Below are positions 28,737 to 40,248 of a stretch of 64,000 nucleotides of DNA, piece by piece. Every line of letters begins with the position of its first letter. The stretch's first letter is position 1. Source of the DNA: Leptospira tipperaryensis (GTDB lineage Bacteria; Spirochaetota; Leptospiria; Leptospirales; Leptospiraceae); NCBI RefSeq assembly GCF_001729245.1, contig NZ_CP015217.1, positions 932,001 to 996,000 on the forward strand, written 5' to 3'. Below the pieces are notes generated by a model. That model made no database searches. It was not told where the DNA came from and saw nothing but the letters and a program-made list of their open reading frames with translations. The position numbers were made by a program, and so were the translations under genes.

Positions 28737-29813
28737 CTATTGAAACTTTACTTGAAAGATCTGATTTGCAGTACTGTCGGCAACGAGTAATCTTTGATTG
28801 AGGCAATCGACCTTTACGACACCGATCGCACCGAAAGTATGGGAAATCGTTGTAACCTTGAAGGAAGGATCTACGATTCTTATAACGTTGGAACCGGAAT
28901 CGGAAATAAACATATAACCTCCGTTATCAAGAGATATATACACCGGCCCGTTGAACGAAGCTCCCAAACCTATCCCGTCCACACTCGCACCCGTTCCGGT
29001 TCCCATCAGAGTCGAAACGATTTGATTTTTGAAATCCACTTGTCTGATCCTATGATCTTGAATATCCGCAACTAAAAGAATATCATCGTTTCGATCATAG
29101 GCGATTCCAATTGGAGATTTGAATTGAGCGGTCGAGACGTTTCCGTCCAAGTAACCCAGGGTTCCGCCGGAAAGAGTGCTTACGTTTCCAAAATTCAAAT
29201 TGATTTTTCGAACGTCGTGATTCGTCAGCTCCCCGACGTATAAGTTGTGTTCTCGATCAAAGTCCATAAAGAAAGGCCCGTCGAACAATGAAGTCGATCG
29301 ATCTCCGTTTTGAATTCCGGAAGTTCCGACCGGGCTTCCCGCATACAAAGAGAATTGTTCGCTGGAATCGATCTTATAGATCTGCCCGTTGCCTTTGCAA
29401 GTAACGTATTTATCGCCGTTCAGCGAATCAAACTTAATCCCCGAAGGATTGACTAACGTAAAGCCTGTGCTGTTCAGAGTTGTAACGTTTCCCGAGGAAT
29501 CGATCTTACGAATCAGATTTGCGGTCTGATCGGAGACGTAAATGTTTCCGATCAAATCCACTTCGATTCCTACCGGTCCTAAAAAGGAAGCCTTGGATAT
29601 ATGCCCGTCCACACTCGCCCCGGCGCCGGTTCCTGCGAAAAGACTTACCACGGGATTGTTTGTCACCTTGAGTTTGCAGGAAAGGCAATCCTTCAGAATA
29701 CAATCTAAGAACGTACTCTCATACCAGGCCTGGCTCATAAGAACGCTCGGATTATAAATCGATTGTTTTGAACAAAAAAGGAGAAGGGGCAGCAAGATTA
29801 GAATTTTATACAT
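28737..29813 (-). CDS. NHL-repeat lipoprotein (beta-propeller)
   Basis: 358 residues from the ATG at 29813. MYKILILLPLLLFC is a lipoprotein signal. After a short Cys-containing region (DCILKDCLSCKL), about five or six NHL repeats form a beta-propeller: each has a pattern like ASFLGPVGIEVDLIGNIYVSD and IRKIDSSGNVTTL. The motif GTGAGASVDG occurs twice (near residues 62 and 265). Such propellers bind proteins or ligands on the cell surface. No catalytic site is seen. It is transcribed alone. Confidence 0.88.
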   Translation of the reverse strand: MYKILILLPLLLFCSKQSIYNPSVLMSQAWYESTFLDCILKDCLSCKLKVTNNPVVSLFAGTGAGASVDGHISKASFLGPVGIEVDLIGNIYVSDQTANLIRKIDSSGNVTTLNSTGFTLVNPSGIKFDSLNGDKYVTCKGNGQIYKIDSSEQFSLYAGSPVGTSGIQNGDRSTSLFDGPFFMDFDREHNLYVGELTNHDVRKINLNFGNVSTLSGGTLGYLDGNVSTAQFKSPIGIAYDRNDDILLVADIQDHRIRQVDFKNQIVSTLMGTGTGASVDGIGLGASFNGPVYISLDNGGYMFISDSGSNVIRIVDPSFKVTTISHTFGAIGVVKVDCLNQRLLVADSTANQIFQVKFQ

Positions 29814-30052
29814 CGTTTTTTCCAGGCCAATCGCAAATATATCGGATGGAGCGGAAGATTCCAGCAATTTATTTCCAAAGTTCAATCAAGAATGAGCTTC
29901 TCTTTTAGATCTAAGCTGAATTCTTAATTCGTTGCAAATCTTTCGGATTCCTCTTTTCAAACCAAAAGGTCCAAACGGAAGAAAAAAGGGTTTCTCTCTT
30001 GGAACTTTTTCCTTAGATGGGAATAGAATTTTTTTCAGAAGGAACGTTTAAA

Positions 30053-31225
<1,173 letters not shown>

Positions 31226-31291
31226 AATCGGTTTGAAACAATAGGGACATCGAAATATTTTTCCCAATCGATTCCTATAACTTTTAGAAAC

Positions 31292-31305
31292 AGAACGTTC
31301 GTTCT
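31292..31305. promoter_or_regulatory. palindrome AGAACG-TT-CGTTCT upstream of acyl-CoA dehydrogenase
   Basis: A perfect 6+2+6 inverted repeat about 200 bases before the acyl-CoA dehydrogenase start. It resembles a dimeric repressor site, though no regulator gene is adjacent. Confidence 0.35.
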
Positions 31306-31345
31306 TTGAGAATTGGGTTCACGGCTTGTTTTACGTTTCTATTTG

Positions 31346-31380
31346 AAAGTGAGAATTCTTCATTAGAAAATTCTTACTTT
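31346..31380. promoter_or_regulatory. 12-bp hairpin in the acyl-CoA dehydrogenase leader region
   Basis: AAAGTGAGAATT and AATTCTTACTTT pair over 12 positions with one wobble and an 11-base loop. There is no T-run after it, so it is more likely a leader structure or operator than a terminator. Confidence 0.35.
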
Positions 31381-31503
31381 GGAATTGATAAAAACGGGAA
31401 AAACAAGTCTGAACTCGGTTTTTCACCCCATATTTTGGTTTGATCTAATCGCCCTGAAAAAAAAAGTAGGATCAGAACACTCTCGTAAGAAGGGAAAAAA
31501 CCG

Positions 31504-32667
<1,164 letters not shown>

Positions 32668-32700
32668 GTTCGAATTTCCGCGACGCGGAACTCAAATATA

Positions 32701-32736
32701 AAAAGGCGCCGGTCGTAAAGATCGAGCGCCTTTTTT
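32701..32736. terminator. bidirectional terminator between acyl-CoA dehydrogenase and AraC gene
   Basis: AAAAGGCGC ... GCGCCTTTT pair, extended inside by CGGTC/GATCG around GTAAA, with T-runs in both directions (TTTTTT on plus, AAAAA upstream). It ends at the AraC-type gene's stop codon. Confidence 0.88.
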
Positions 32737-33556
32737 ATACAAATCGCAAAGCTAACATCTTTTGAAATTCTTCTTCGTTCTTGATATACCACCGTATCTT
32801 TCGATTCGGATCGAACATGTCAGTCGGTGAAAAACCGAACATCTTACGAAATGTGTTGGAGAAATGGGAAGAATCATAGAATCCCGCATTGACCGCAGCT
32901 TCGGTCACTGAAGACCCGTTTTTGATAAATAAGATCGCCGCTTTCAAACGAAACCAGGTGCGGAAAAATCGGATGGGAATTCCGACCTCTTCTTTAAAAA
33001 GATGTGCTAAACGAGAAGGGGAAAGGCCGATCTTTTCCGATAATTCTTCAATTGAAAAATTTTCATCGGGATTACTCAGGATCATTCGGATCACTTGTAA
33101 CAGTCTCTGATCCCGTAGTTCAGTTTCCGTTTTGCGATTGAGAATGACTCGGATCATTTCGAGTCGTTCCGTGATTTGATTCTCATCTTCTATTGAGATT
33201 AAGTTTTCGATCGTTTCCAAAAGTTTTATTTCTTCTTTTAGATGAAGGCTCACTTTGTTTTTCTGCGGGACCGAATTTTCGTAGATGAAGTCTTGTATTT
33301 CGGAAGAATCCGGTTCGTAAAATAAAATGGCGCTATAGGTTCCTGAAAATCGAATCGCAGAAGGTGCTCCCGGCGGCGCCATCGCGGATCTACAACGAAT
33401 CCATTTCGATCCGTTTTCACTGTGTTCAAATTCTCCGTCGATTCCAATACAAAGGGCATGAACCGCGTGCGTATGTAGGTCGATATCCGGAAGTCTTCCG
33501 GTGAATAAACCCTTATTGTCCCACAAATAAAGTAACGATTTGGAAAAATCGGTCAT
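32735..33556 (-). CDS. AraC-family transcriptional regulator
   Basis: 273 residues. An N-terminal cupin-like sensing part (~1-90, LHTHAVHALCIGIDGEFEH) is followed by the C-terminal double helix-turn-helix: FSIEELSEKIGLSPSRLAHLFKEEVG and VTEAAVNAGFYDSSHFSNTFRKMFGFSP, the classical AraC signature. The ligand is unknown. It is divergent from the CMD-like gene at 33700, a plausible target, with 143 bases between the starts. Confidence 0.9.
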   Translation of the reverse strand: MTDFSKSLLYLWDNKGLFTGRLPDIDLHTHAVHALCIGIDGEFEHSENGSKWIRCRSAMAPPGAPSAIRFSGTYSAILFYEPDSSEIQDFIYENSVPQKNKVSLHLKEEIKLLETIENLISIEDENQITERLEMIRVILNRKTETELRDQRLLQVIRMILSNPDENFSIEELSEKIGLSPSRLAHLFKEEVGIPIRFFRTWFRLKAAILFIKNGSSVTEAAVNAGFYDSSHFSNTFRKMFGFSPTDMFDPNRKIRWYIKNEEEFQKMLALRFV

Positions 33557-33699
33557 TGGGATCGATTCTTGTCGGATCGTAGAATATGCCAGAGAAAAAG
33601 GCGAACTTTCAGCAGGTTTTTCCTATTTCTTTCCTCTTAAGAGATGTATGCTTTGATCTACTTGATGTGCAAAATGTGTTTGAGATTTAAGGAGAAAGT

Positions 33700-34230
33700 A
33701 TGCCCCGTTTAGAACCGATCGATCGTCCCGATACCTTGTTGATGAAAATTGTCTATTGGCTTTCAAAAAGAATCTATGGAAAAGTTTTGGCGGTGTTTAA
33801 CGTTCTTTATGTTCGAAGTAGTCCTTTGCTTTTTGTCGCCACAAAAATCATTTCAATCGAGAAGAAACTTTCTCTGGCTTTCGAAACGAAATTTCAAATT
33901 CGCAGTTTTATTTCTTATCAAAATAAATGTGAATACTGTTCGAACCTCGCCGAATATACCGCAAAGAAAGAAAATATCGAATTTAAAAAAATCAAAGAAC
34001 TAATGAATTTCAGGAATAGCAAATTATTTTCGAACAAAGAAAAGGCGCTCTTTGAATATTTGGAAGAGATTTGTTTTACGAGATTCGTAAAGGACCAAAC
34101 ATTTAACGAACTCAAAAATCATTTTACCGAAAAGGAAATCGTGGAGATCACTTGGCTTTCCGCAACCGAACACTATTTTAATTTGCTTGCGGAACCCCTC
34201 GGAATGAAATCGGACGAACTAAAGATATAA
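33700..34230 (+). CDS. carboxymuconolactone decarboxylase / AhpD-like protein
   Basis: 176 residues, all helical. The core FQIRSFISYQNKCEYCSNL has the CxxC of the CMD/AhpD family, and ALFEYLEEICFTRFV plus FTEKEIVEITWLSATEHYFNLL fit the paired helices. The histidine that usually follows CxxC at three positions is missing (SNLAEY), so an alkylhydroperoxidase mechanism is doubtful. A GGAGAAAGT site precedes the ATG. It is divergent from the AraC-type regulator and may be controlled by it. Function unknown beyond the family. Confidence 0.8.
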   Translation: MPRLEPIDRPDTLLMKIVYWLSKRIYGKVLAVFNVLYVRSSPLLFVATKIISIEKKLSLAFETKFQIRSFISYQNKCEYCSNLAEYTAKKENIEFKKIKELMNFRNSKLFSNKEKALFEYLEEICFTRFVKDQTFNELKNHFTEKEIVEITWLSATEHYFNLLAEPLGMKSDELKI

Positions 34231-34404
34231 GGATTCGTCTTCATTCGAGGAAGTCGAAGTCCGAATCGATTTGATTTTTATCTTGTCTTTTCGTAAGTTA
34301 AGGAATGATTCGAAGATTGGAAATCACGCAGAGTGTTTTATTCGTTTCCATCTTTTATGGAATTGCGATCATCTGAGAAAGGGATAATTAAAAAGAAGAT
34401 CGTT

Positions 34405-34968
34405 TTAGTCTTTTTTTTCTTTTTTCAACTTATTTGTTTTGGAACGGATTCTACTCAGAGAAACCGGAGTGATTCCAAGATAAGAAGCGATATGATACTG
34501 TGGAACGATCTCTTCTATGTTCGGATGAGTTTCTTTCAACAAGTTGTATCTCGCCTCCGCGTCCAACGCGAGAAGTTCGTATTCTCTTCTTGCCTTTTTT
34601 AGAAAAAGATTTTCGGCGACTTTTCTTCCAAGACGTTCCCAAGCGATATGAGTTTCAAAGAGAGAATTCAAATCTTCAAAGTTGGCGACTGCAAGTTTGC
34701 AATCGGTGATCGCTCGTATATTACACGTCGAAGGTTGTTTTGAAAGAAGATCAAAATAGGAACCGGTAAATTCTCCAGGAAAATTGAAACTCTTGATGTA
34801 CTCGTCCCCGTCCGGCGTGAGATAGTATTCTCTCAAAACGCCGGAGAATACAAAAGCGTATTCGGTCGGGATTTTTCCTTGTTTGATGAGAAAGTCTCCG
34901 TAAGAAAGTTCTCGAAACGAATAGGTGATTCCCGCCTGAGACCAGACTTCTTTTGGAATCGGAGACAT
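34405..34968 (-). CDS. Crp/Fnr-family transcriptional regulator
   Basis: 187 residues from the ATG at 34968, which has AAGGG eight bases upstream. The open frame extends to 35160, and homologues usually begin about ten residues before SPIPKEVW, so the start is uncertain. The cyclic-nucleotide-like domain has SYGDFLIKQGKIPTEYAFVFSG and SFNFPGEFTGSY. The C-terminal helix-turn-helix reads YHIASYLGITPVSLSRIRS, the pattern of the Crp-like subgroup found in Bacteroidetes and Leptospira. No FeS cysteines are seen. The ligand is unknown. Confidence 0.85.
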   Translation of the reverse strand: MSPIPKEVWSQAGITYSFRELSYGDFLIKQGKIPTEYAFVFSGVLREYYLTPDGDEYIKSFNFPGEFTGSYFDLLSKQPSTCNIRAITDCKLAVANFEDLNSLFETHIAWERLGRKVAENLFLKKARREYELLALDAEARYNLLKETHPNIEEIVPQYHIASYLGITPVSLSRIRSKTNKLKKEKKD

Positions 34969-35334
34969 GACATTGACCCTTTCGTAGATCTTCCACCATT
35001 CAGGACTGTTTTCGATGATTTGGAAATCGGCCACTCCCTTTAGAGACGCCTCCAAGGAGTTTTTGGCAAATCTTATTAAATGGAGAATTTGAAATTTAAA
35101 CCTGTCTTCTCTTGCTATAGAATGAATCGAAAACTTTTCGGATCCGTTTCTTCCGTTCAAATCCTAAAGTACGAATTTCCCGTGATTTTAGTTCAGAGGG
35201 ACTTTAAGTCCGTTTTCAAACATTTTTCGAAAAGATTTCCTTTGTCGGAACAAACAAACATCGACGTTTACCGCAAAACTTTTGAAACAAGGAGAATCCG
35301 AGTCGATTCTTCTTGTTTCATTTTAAAGTGTGAA
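34969..35334. other. intergenic region (may include the start of the Crp gene)
   Basis: The part next to 34968 is open in the Crp frame and may be coding. The rest holds the palindrome GGACTTTAAGTCC at 35199 within a dispersed motif and no other credible gene. Confidence 0.45.
35199..35219 (+). repeat. dispersed GGACTTTAAGTCCGTTTTCAA motif
   Basis: The 13-base palindrome GGACTTTAAGTCC plus GTTTTCAAA recurs in related form at 61674 (CGGACTTAAAATCCGTTTTCAAA). Both copies are intergenic. Confidence 0.55.
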
Positions 35335-36258
35335 TCAACGAATCGATTTGAGAAACGGAATCGCGACTTCCAAAAATCCCTTTGGATCTTCCGCAAAGGG
35401 AACGTGCCCCGTTTTTAAAAAGACAAGCTGCGAACCTTTGATTTTGTCGTGAAGCCTTTCTCCAAGTTCCGGAACAATCACAGGATCCATTTCGCCCCAG
35501 ACGATTAGAGTGGGCGCCGTGATCCGAGCTACCTTTTCTCTGAGATCGTGTTTTTCGTCGGAAAAACTTTTCCAGATGGCCGCCCTTACGTTCTTGGAGC
35601 CTTCCACTTGTTTTCGTTCCTGAATTCTTGTAAGAATCGATTTTGTATAAGGGTTTTCGATCTTGATGTAGTAGTTTGGAAACGCATTCCAAGTAGCTCC
35701 GGTAAACCAAAGAGTACTCATGAGTTTTACGAAAATTTTTGTCTTAAAGTCCGGATCGTTCATCCCTCCTGTATCCACAAGAATTAAACCTTTTACTAAA
35801 TTAGGTTTATCTAATGCAAGTCTCATGGAAGCGTAACCTCCGAGAGAGTTTCCGATCAAAACGGCCCCTTTCGGTGCGAGTTGTTCTACGAGTTCCGGAA
35901 GGACGTCGGCGTAAGAAACCGCGGAAGCGGAATCGACAGGATTCGGAAAACCCGATTTTCCATGCCCCGGCCAATCCACGCTGATCACACGAAACGATTC
36001 GGATAACTTGGGGACGATCGCGTCAAAGTCTCTGTGATCGTGTCCAGGCCCCGCGGAATGAAGAAGAATCAGGGTTTCTCCCTTTCCTTGGATCCAATAA
36101 GCGATCGATCCTTGTTTGCTCTGAAATACGCCGGAAGGTTTTTCTTCCTGAATCAACGGTTCTTGTGTTGCGGTAGTTTGCATTTCCTGTCCTCCCGAAC
36201 AAGCGATCATTGTAAGTCCGATACAAAGGACGGTGAGAATTTGAGTTCGAAGTTTCAT
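35335..36258 (-). CDS. alpha/beta hydrolase lipoprotein
   Basis: 307 residues. MKLRTQILTVLCIGLTMIAC is a lipoprotein signal with the cysteine at 20, so the enzyme is envelope-anchored. The hydrolase domain has LILLHSAGPGHDHRDF, the serine elbow IGNSLGGYASM, the acid in WGEMDPVI and the histidine in KTGHVPFAE. It resembles non-heme haloperoxidase/esterase-like hydrolases, but the substrate cannot be named. It is transcribed on the minus strand after the ECF41 operon with 83 bases between, probably as a separate unit. Confidence 0.88.
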   Translation of the reverse strand: MKLRTQILTVLCIGLTMIACSGGQEMQTTATQEPLIQEEKPSGVFQSKQGSIAYWIQGKGETLILLHSAGPGHDHRDFDAIVPKLSESFRVISVDWPGHGKSGFPNPVDSASAVSYADVLPELVEQLAPKGAVLIGNSLGGYASMRLALDKPNLVKGLILVDTGGMNDPDFKTKIFVKLMSTLWFTGATWNAFPNYYIKIENPYTKSILTRIQERKQVEGSKNVRAAIWKSFSDEKHDLREKVARITAPTLIVWGEMDPVIVPELGERLHDKIKGSQLVFLKTGHVPFAEDPKGFLEVAIPFLKSIR

Positions 36259-36341
36259 ACTCGGTAGTCTGAGTCAGAAATCGAAAAAAGTCAAGGTTCG
36301 ACGAGATCTCAAACCAGAGAATTCGATTATCCTATGTTAAC

Positions 36342-37340
36342 TTACTTTTTTCGAGTGATCGCCCAGTGGACTAATTTCAGAAGGGGTTTGGTCCAGACTG
36401 GAGGCTGACGATTTGTGGAAGCCGACTTTGGAAATAGAAGAAAGAACTCGAGAGGGATAAGAATTCCTCTTTCGATCAAGTTCGTTTTGTTTTTGTAAGC
36501 CGAGAATTTATCGTCGTTCAACATCGTGTAGATATAAGAGATTCCGTTCTCATCCATCAAAAAACTTCTGAGATAAACCGGTTTGTCTTTATGATATACG
36601 ATAATACTTTCCGAACCGTTCGTCTCTGTGAAAAATAATTCCGTATTGGAGAAGATCGGATTCTTTGCGGTTCGGATGAGAAAGGAAGCGATCCTTTCTT
36701 TTCCAAAAAGAGGAATTCTCGCCGCGTGAACCTTTCCTCCTCCGTCGGACCAGAGAACGATTTCCTCTTTTAAAAAAGGAAGTAAGAGTTCCGGTTCTCC
36801 TTTGGAAGAGGCAAGTAGGAAACTGTGGAGTAACTTTCTTCGCGTTTCCTTATCGGGAGAAAACTTTTTCTTTCCGGATTTGAGGGCGTCTTTTGCACGT
36901 TTGAGGGTTTGTCTGCAATTCTCCTGGGTTTTTCCAACGGCTTCGGAAATAACTTTGTAATCCAGATCGAAGGATTCTCTTAAAATAAACACGGCTCTTT
37001 CAATCGGATTCAATTTTTCTAATAGATGAAGAAAGGCGAGATCCAAGGTTTCCGGATCGGGTTCTTCCGTCTCGGGGCCTGTGGGAATCGGTTCCGGAAG
37101 CCAGGGGCCGATATAGGTTTCTCTTTTGTTCTTCACTTTTCGAAGAGTATCTAAAGAAAGTCTGGTCGCGATCGTGGAGAGAAAAGCCTTAGGAGATCGA
37201 ATGTTTTCGGTGACGGATCTTTCCCAGCGAAGAAAGGATTCCTGAACGATATCCTCGGCGTCGCTCACGCTTCCGGTCATTCTGTAGGCGATCCCGAAGA
37301 CGAGAGACTTGTGTTCTAAAAATTGTCCGAGTCTGTCCAA
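36342..37340 (-). CDS. ECF41-type sigma factor with fused SnoaL-like domain
   Basis: 332 residues, longer than typical ECF factors. Region 2 is YRMTGSVSDAEDIVQESFLRW, and the linker has YIGPWLPEP, typical for ECF41. Region 4 is SFDLDYKVISEAVGKTQENCRQTLKRA. After ~residue 165 a SnoaL/NTF2-like domain follows, containing the ECF41 hallmark WSDGGGK (DGGGK). In studied members this extension both activates and restrains the factor, with no separate anti-sigma. The gene starts two bases after the stop of the flavoprotein gene, so they form an operon. Confidence 0.93.
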   Translation of the reverse strand: MDRLGQFLEHKSLVFGIAYRMTGSVSDAEDIVQESFLRWERSVTENIRSPKAFLSTIATRLSLDTLRKVKNKRETYIGPWLPEPIPTGPETEEPDPETLDLAFLHLLEKLNPIERAVFILRESFDLDYKVISEAVGKTQENCRQTLKRAKDALKSGKKKFSPDKETRRKLLHSFLLASSKGEPELLLPFLKEEIVLWSDGGGKVHAARIPLFGKERIASFLIRTAKNPIFSNTELFFTETNGSESIIVYHKDKPVYLRSFLMDENGISYIYTMLNDDKFSAYKNKTNLIERGILIPLEFFLLFPKSASTNRQPPVWTKPLLKLVHWAITRKK

Positions 37341-37342
37341 GT

Positions 37343-38536
37343 TTATTTCTCCGAGGGAGTAGCGAGTGTTTTCGCGTTAAATTCTTCTTTGGCATCTGGA
37401 AAAGATTTCCAAAAGTAAAAATCAAACTTCTTTTCCAAACGAAAGGACAACACGGTAAATTTACAAATCAACTCTTTGATCCATACGGCGCTTTGAGAAG
37501 TCCAAATTTTCCCGGTCGGCGTATCATCCGGTTCCGATTCTTGAATGAGACCGTCCTTTCTTCCTAAGCTTACATTTCTTCCCAAATAGGCGATCGAAAA
37601 CGGATGTTCCCCTTTTTTCGATTTTGCTCCCAGTTGATGAGACAGTCTTTCGGCGGCGTAGATTCCCATCGGCAAAGCGGTTGCGCAAGCCATTCTAAGA
37701 TGATCGTAACCCGAAGAAACGATCTGAACCGCGTCCCCGGCTCCGATGATTTCGGGATGATCCTCGACTTCCAAAAAAGAATTCACGTAAACCTGGCCGA
37801 TCGGATTGGTTCTCAATCCGGAGATCGATCCGATCGGAGAAGCCGAAAATCCGTTTGCTAAAACACAAACGTCGTGATAAATTTTTTTCCCGTCGGCGGC
37901 GACGATATGATCCTTCTCATATTTTAAGATTTTTGAATGTTCCATCAGTTCGATGCGGTTCTTCAAAAAGAATTCTTTGATCCTTATGATCGCCTCGACC
38001 GAAAATCCTTTTCCAAATTGATTCGCTTCGATAAGGGATATTTTTACGTTCGGAAATTGTTCTCTGAGTTCCGAAGCCGCTTCGATTCCGCTGAGTCCGG
38101 CTCCTAATACCGTAATCTTTGCGGTTTTCTTTTTTTTAAGAATCTCGTGCATTCTCGCACAATCCATTTTTTCGGTGAGTTGAACATATTGATCCGTAAA
38201 TTTCGGAATCGTTGAACCGCAGATTCCAAGAGAATATATTAAGAAATTGTAATGGTGAATATCACCGTTTTCTAAAATGACTTGTTTTTTCTGAGTTCCG
38301 ATTCCTTCGATTTTGGCAACGACTAAGTTGACTTTATTATGAAGAAGCGAGCGTATAGAATATTTTTTCTTGAGAGTTCCCGCGAGAATTTGATGATTTC
38401 GAATTCTTTCCTGAAAATCTTCTTGGGCGGTGATCAAAGTGATTTCCAGAGGAAGTTTTTTTCTCGCGAGACGATTGGCGGCGATGATTCCCGCGTAACC
38501 TCCGCCTGCGATCAAGATTTTTTGGATTTGCGACAT
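37343..38536 (-). CDS. NADH dehydrogenase-like FAD/NAD(P) oxidoreductase
   Basis: 397 residues from the ATG at 38536, preceded by GGAGG at ideal spacing; the longer frame to 38713 is not needed. Two dinucleotide-binding folds: KILIAGGGYAGIIAANRLA at the N-terminus (FAD) and TVLGAGLSGIEAASEL near residue 165 (NAD(P)H). VEDHPEIIGAGDAVQI is the second FAD contact of NDH-2-like enzymes. Oxidoreductases are common partners of ECF41 factors, and the next gene encodes one. It probably transfers electrons from NAD(P)H to a quinone or other acceptor; the acceptor is unknown. Confidence 0.9.
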   Translation of the reverse strand: MSQIQKILIAGGGYAGIIAANRLARKKLPLEITLITAQEDFQERIRNHQILAGTLKKKYSIRSLLHNKVNLVVAKIEGIGTQKKQVILENGDIHHYNFLIYSLGICGSTIPKFTDQYVQLTEKMDCARMHEILKKKKTAKITVLGAGLSGIEAASELREQFPNVKISLIEANQFGKGFSVEAIIRIKEFFLKNRIELMEHSKILKYEKDHIVAADGKKIYHDVCVLANGFSASPIGSISGLRTNPIGQVYVNSFLEVEDHPEIIGAGDAVQIVSSGYDHLRMACATALPMGIYAAERLSHQLGAKSKKGEHPFSIAYLGRNVSLGRKDGLIQESEPDDTPTGKIWTSQSAVWIKELICKFTVLSFRLEKKFDFYFWKSFPDAKEEFNAKTLATPSEK

Positions 38537-38559
38537 GTTTGCCTCCGTTTCAGAGGAAA

Positions 38560-38586
38560 GACGTCTTCCGAATTCGGTCTGTGACA
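38560..38586 (-). promoter_or_regulatory. ECF41-type promoter (TGTCACA-N16-CGTC)
   Basis: On the minus strand TGTCACA (38580-38586) is followed by exactly 16 bases and then CGTC (38560-38563), 24 bases before the ATG of the oxidoreductase. This equals the promoter consensus I recall for ECF41 sigma factors. It suggests that the operon is controlled by its own second gene product. Confidence 0.8.
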
Positions 38587-38736
38587 AGGCTTTGCATAAA
38601 ACTTTTACGAAATTCTTCAAATTTTTCTGAGGAGATTCTTTCGAAATTTTCTTTTCCGAATATGTAATTAGAATTGTTCTAAATTCGAATTGACAGATGA
38701 GATCGGAGTTCAAACCATTGACCCAGGATGGTCCAC

Positions 38737-39678
<942 letters not shown>

Positions 39679-39710
39679 AATTTTTTCCTTTTTGCGGTCT
39701 CCGTAAATTC

Positions 39711-40139
39711 TCAGCTTCCGGAATCTACTTTTTCCAAAAGTGATATGAGGATTCTTCTTTCTTCATAGGTAGTATTTTTATAAATTCTTGTGAACATTTT
39801 TCTAGAAGAGCGAATGACCGCGGATCTCGCGGCTTTTCCTTTTTCGGTTAGGACGATTTCGGAAACTCGAGAGTCTTCTATGTTTTTGAATCGTTCCACG
39901 TAACCATTTGCGACCAATCGTTTGACGATCTGTGTGACTGTGGATCTATCTCTAAAAATTTTTTTCGAGATAGAAGTCATCGACTCCGGCATCTTATTTC
40001 GCAACGCGCAGAGGACGGCTCCTTGCGGCGGACTGATATCCTTGTATCCTTCTTTTTTGTAACTCAACGAAAGGCTGAAGAAAATTCTTTCCGAAATCCC
40101 GGAGAGTAAGTGTACGATTTTTTCAGGCTGCACACTCAT
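39711..40139 (-). CDS. MarR-family transcriptional regulator
   Basis: 142 residues. Winged-helix MarR fold: MPESMTSISKKIFRDRSTVTQIVKRLVANGYVER is the recognition helix and wing, followed by SRVSEIVLTEKGKAARS. The N-terminal helix lacks an obvious redox cysteine. It is divergent from the hotdog-like gene, with an ideal operator-like palindrome between them about 20 bases from its own start, so it probably represses itself and the divergent gene. The inducer is unknown. Confidence 0.9.
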   Translation of the reverse strand: MSVQPEKIVHLLSGISERIFFSLSLSYKKEGYKDISPPQGAVLCALRNKMPESMTSISKKIFRDRSTVTQIVKRLVANGYVERFKNIEDSRVSEIVLTEKGKAARSAVIRSSRKMFTRIYKNTTYEERRILISLLEKVDSGS

Positions 40140-40158
40140 ACGTTACACCTCCTAAAAA

Positions 40159-40176
40159 TGCTTTGTGCCCAAAGCA
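40159..40176. promoter_or_regulatory. MarR-type operator TGCTTTG-TGCC-CAAAGCA
   Basis: A perfect 7+4+7 inverted repeat 20 bases upstream of the marR-like start, in the divergent intergenic region. MarR dimers usually bind such 16-20 base palindromes. Confidence 0.65.
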
Positions 40177-40248
40177 AATACTGACGCCGGAGATTCTTCT
40201 CGGGATCAAATACGTTGACCGATGGAGTTCGGGATATAGACAAATCTT

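Noticed and set aside
33557..33699. second ECF41 promoter upstream of the CMD-like gene
   Set aside because: No TGTCACA or matching CGTC at the right distance was found there.
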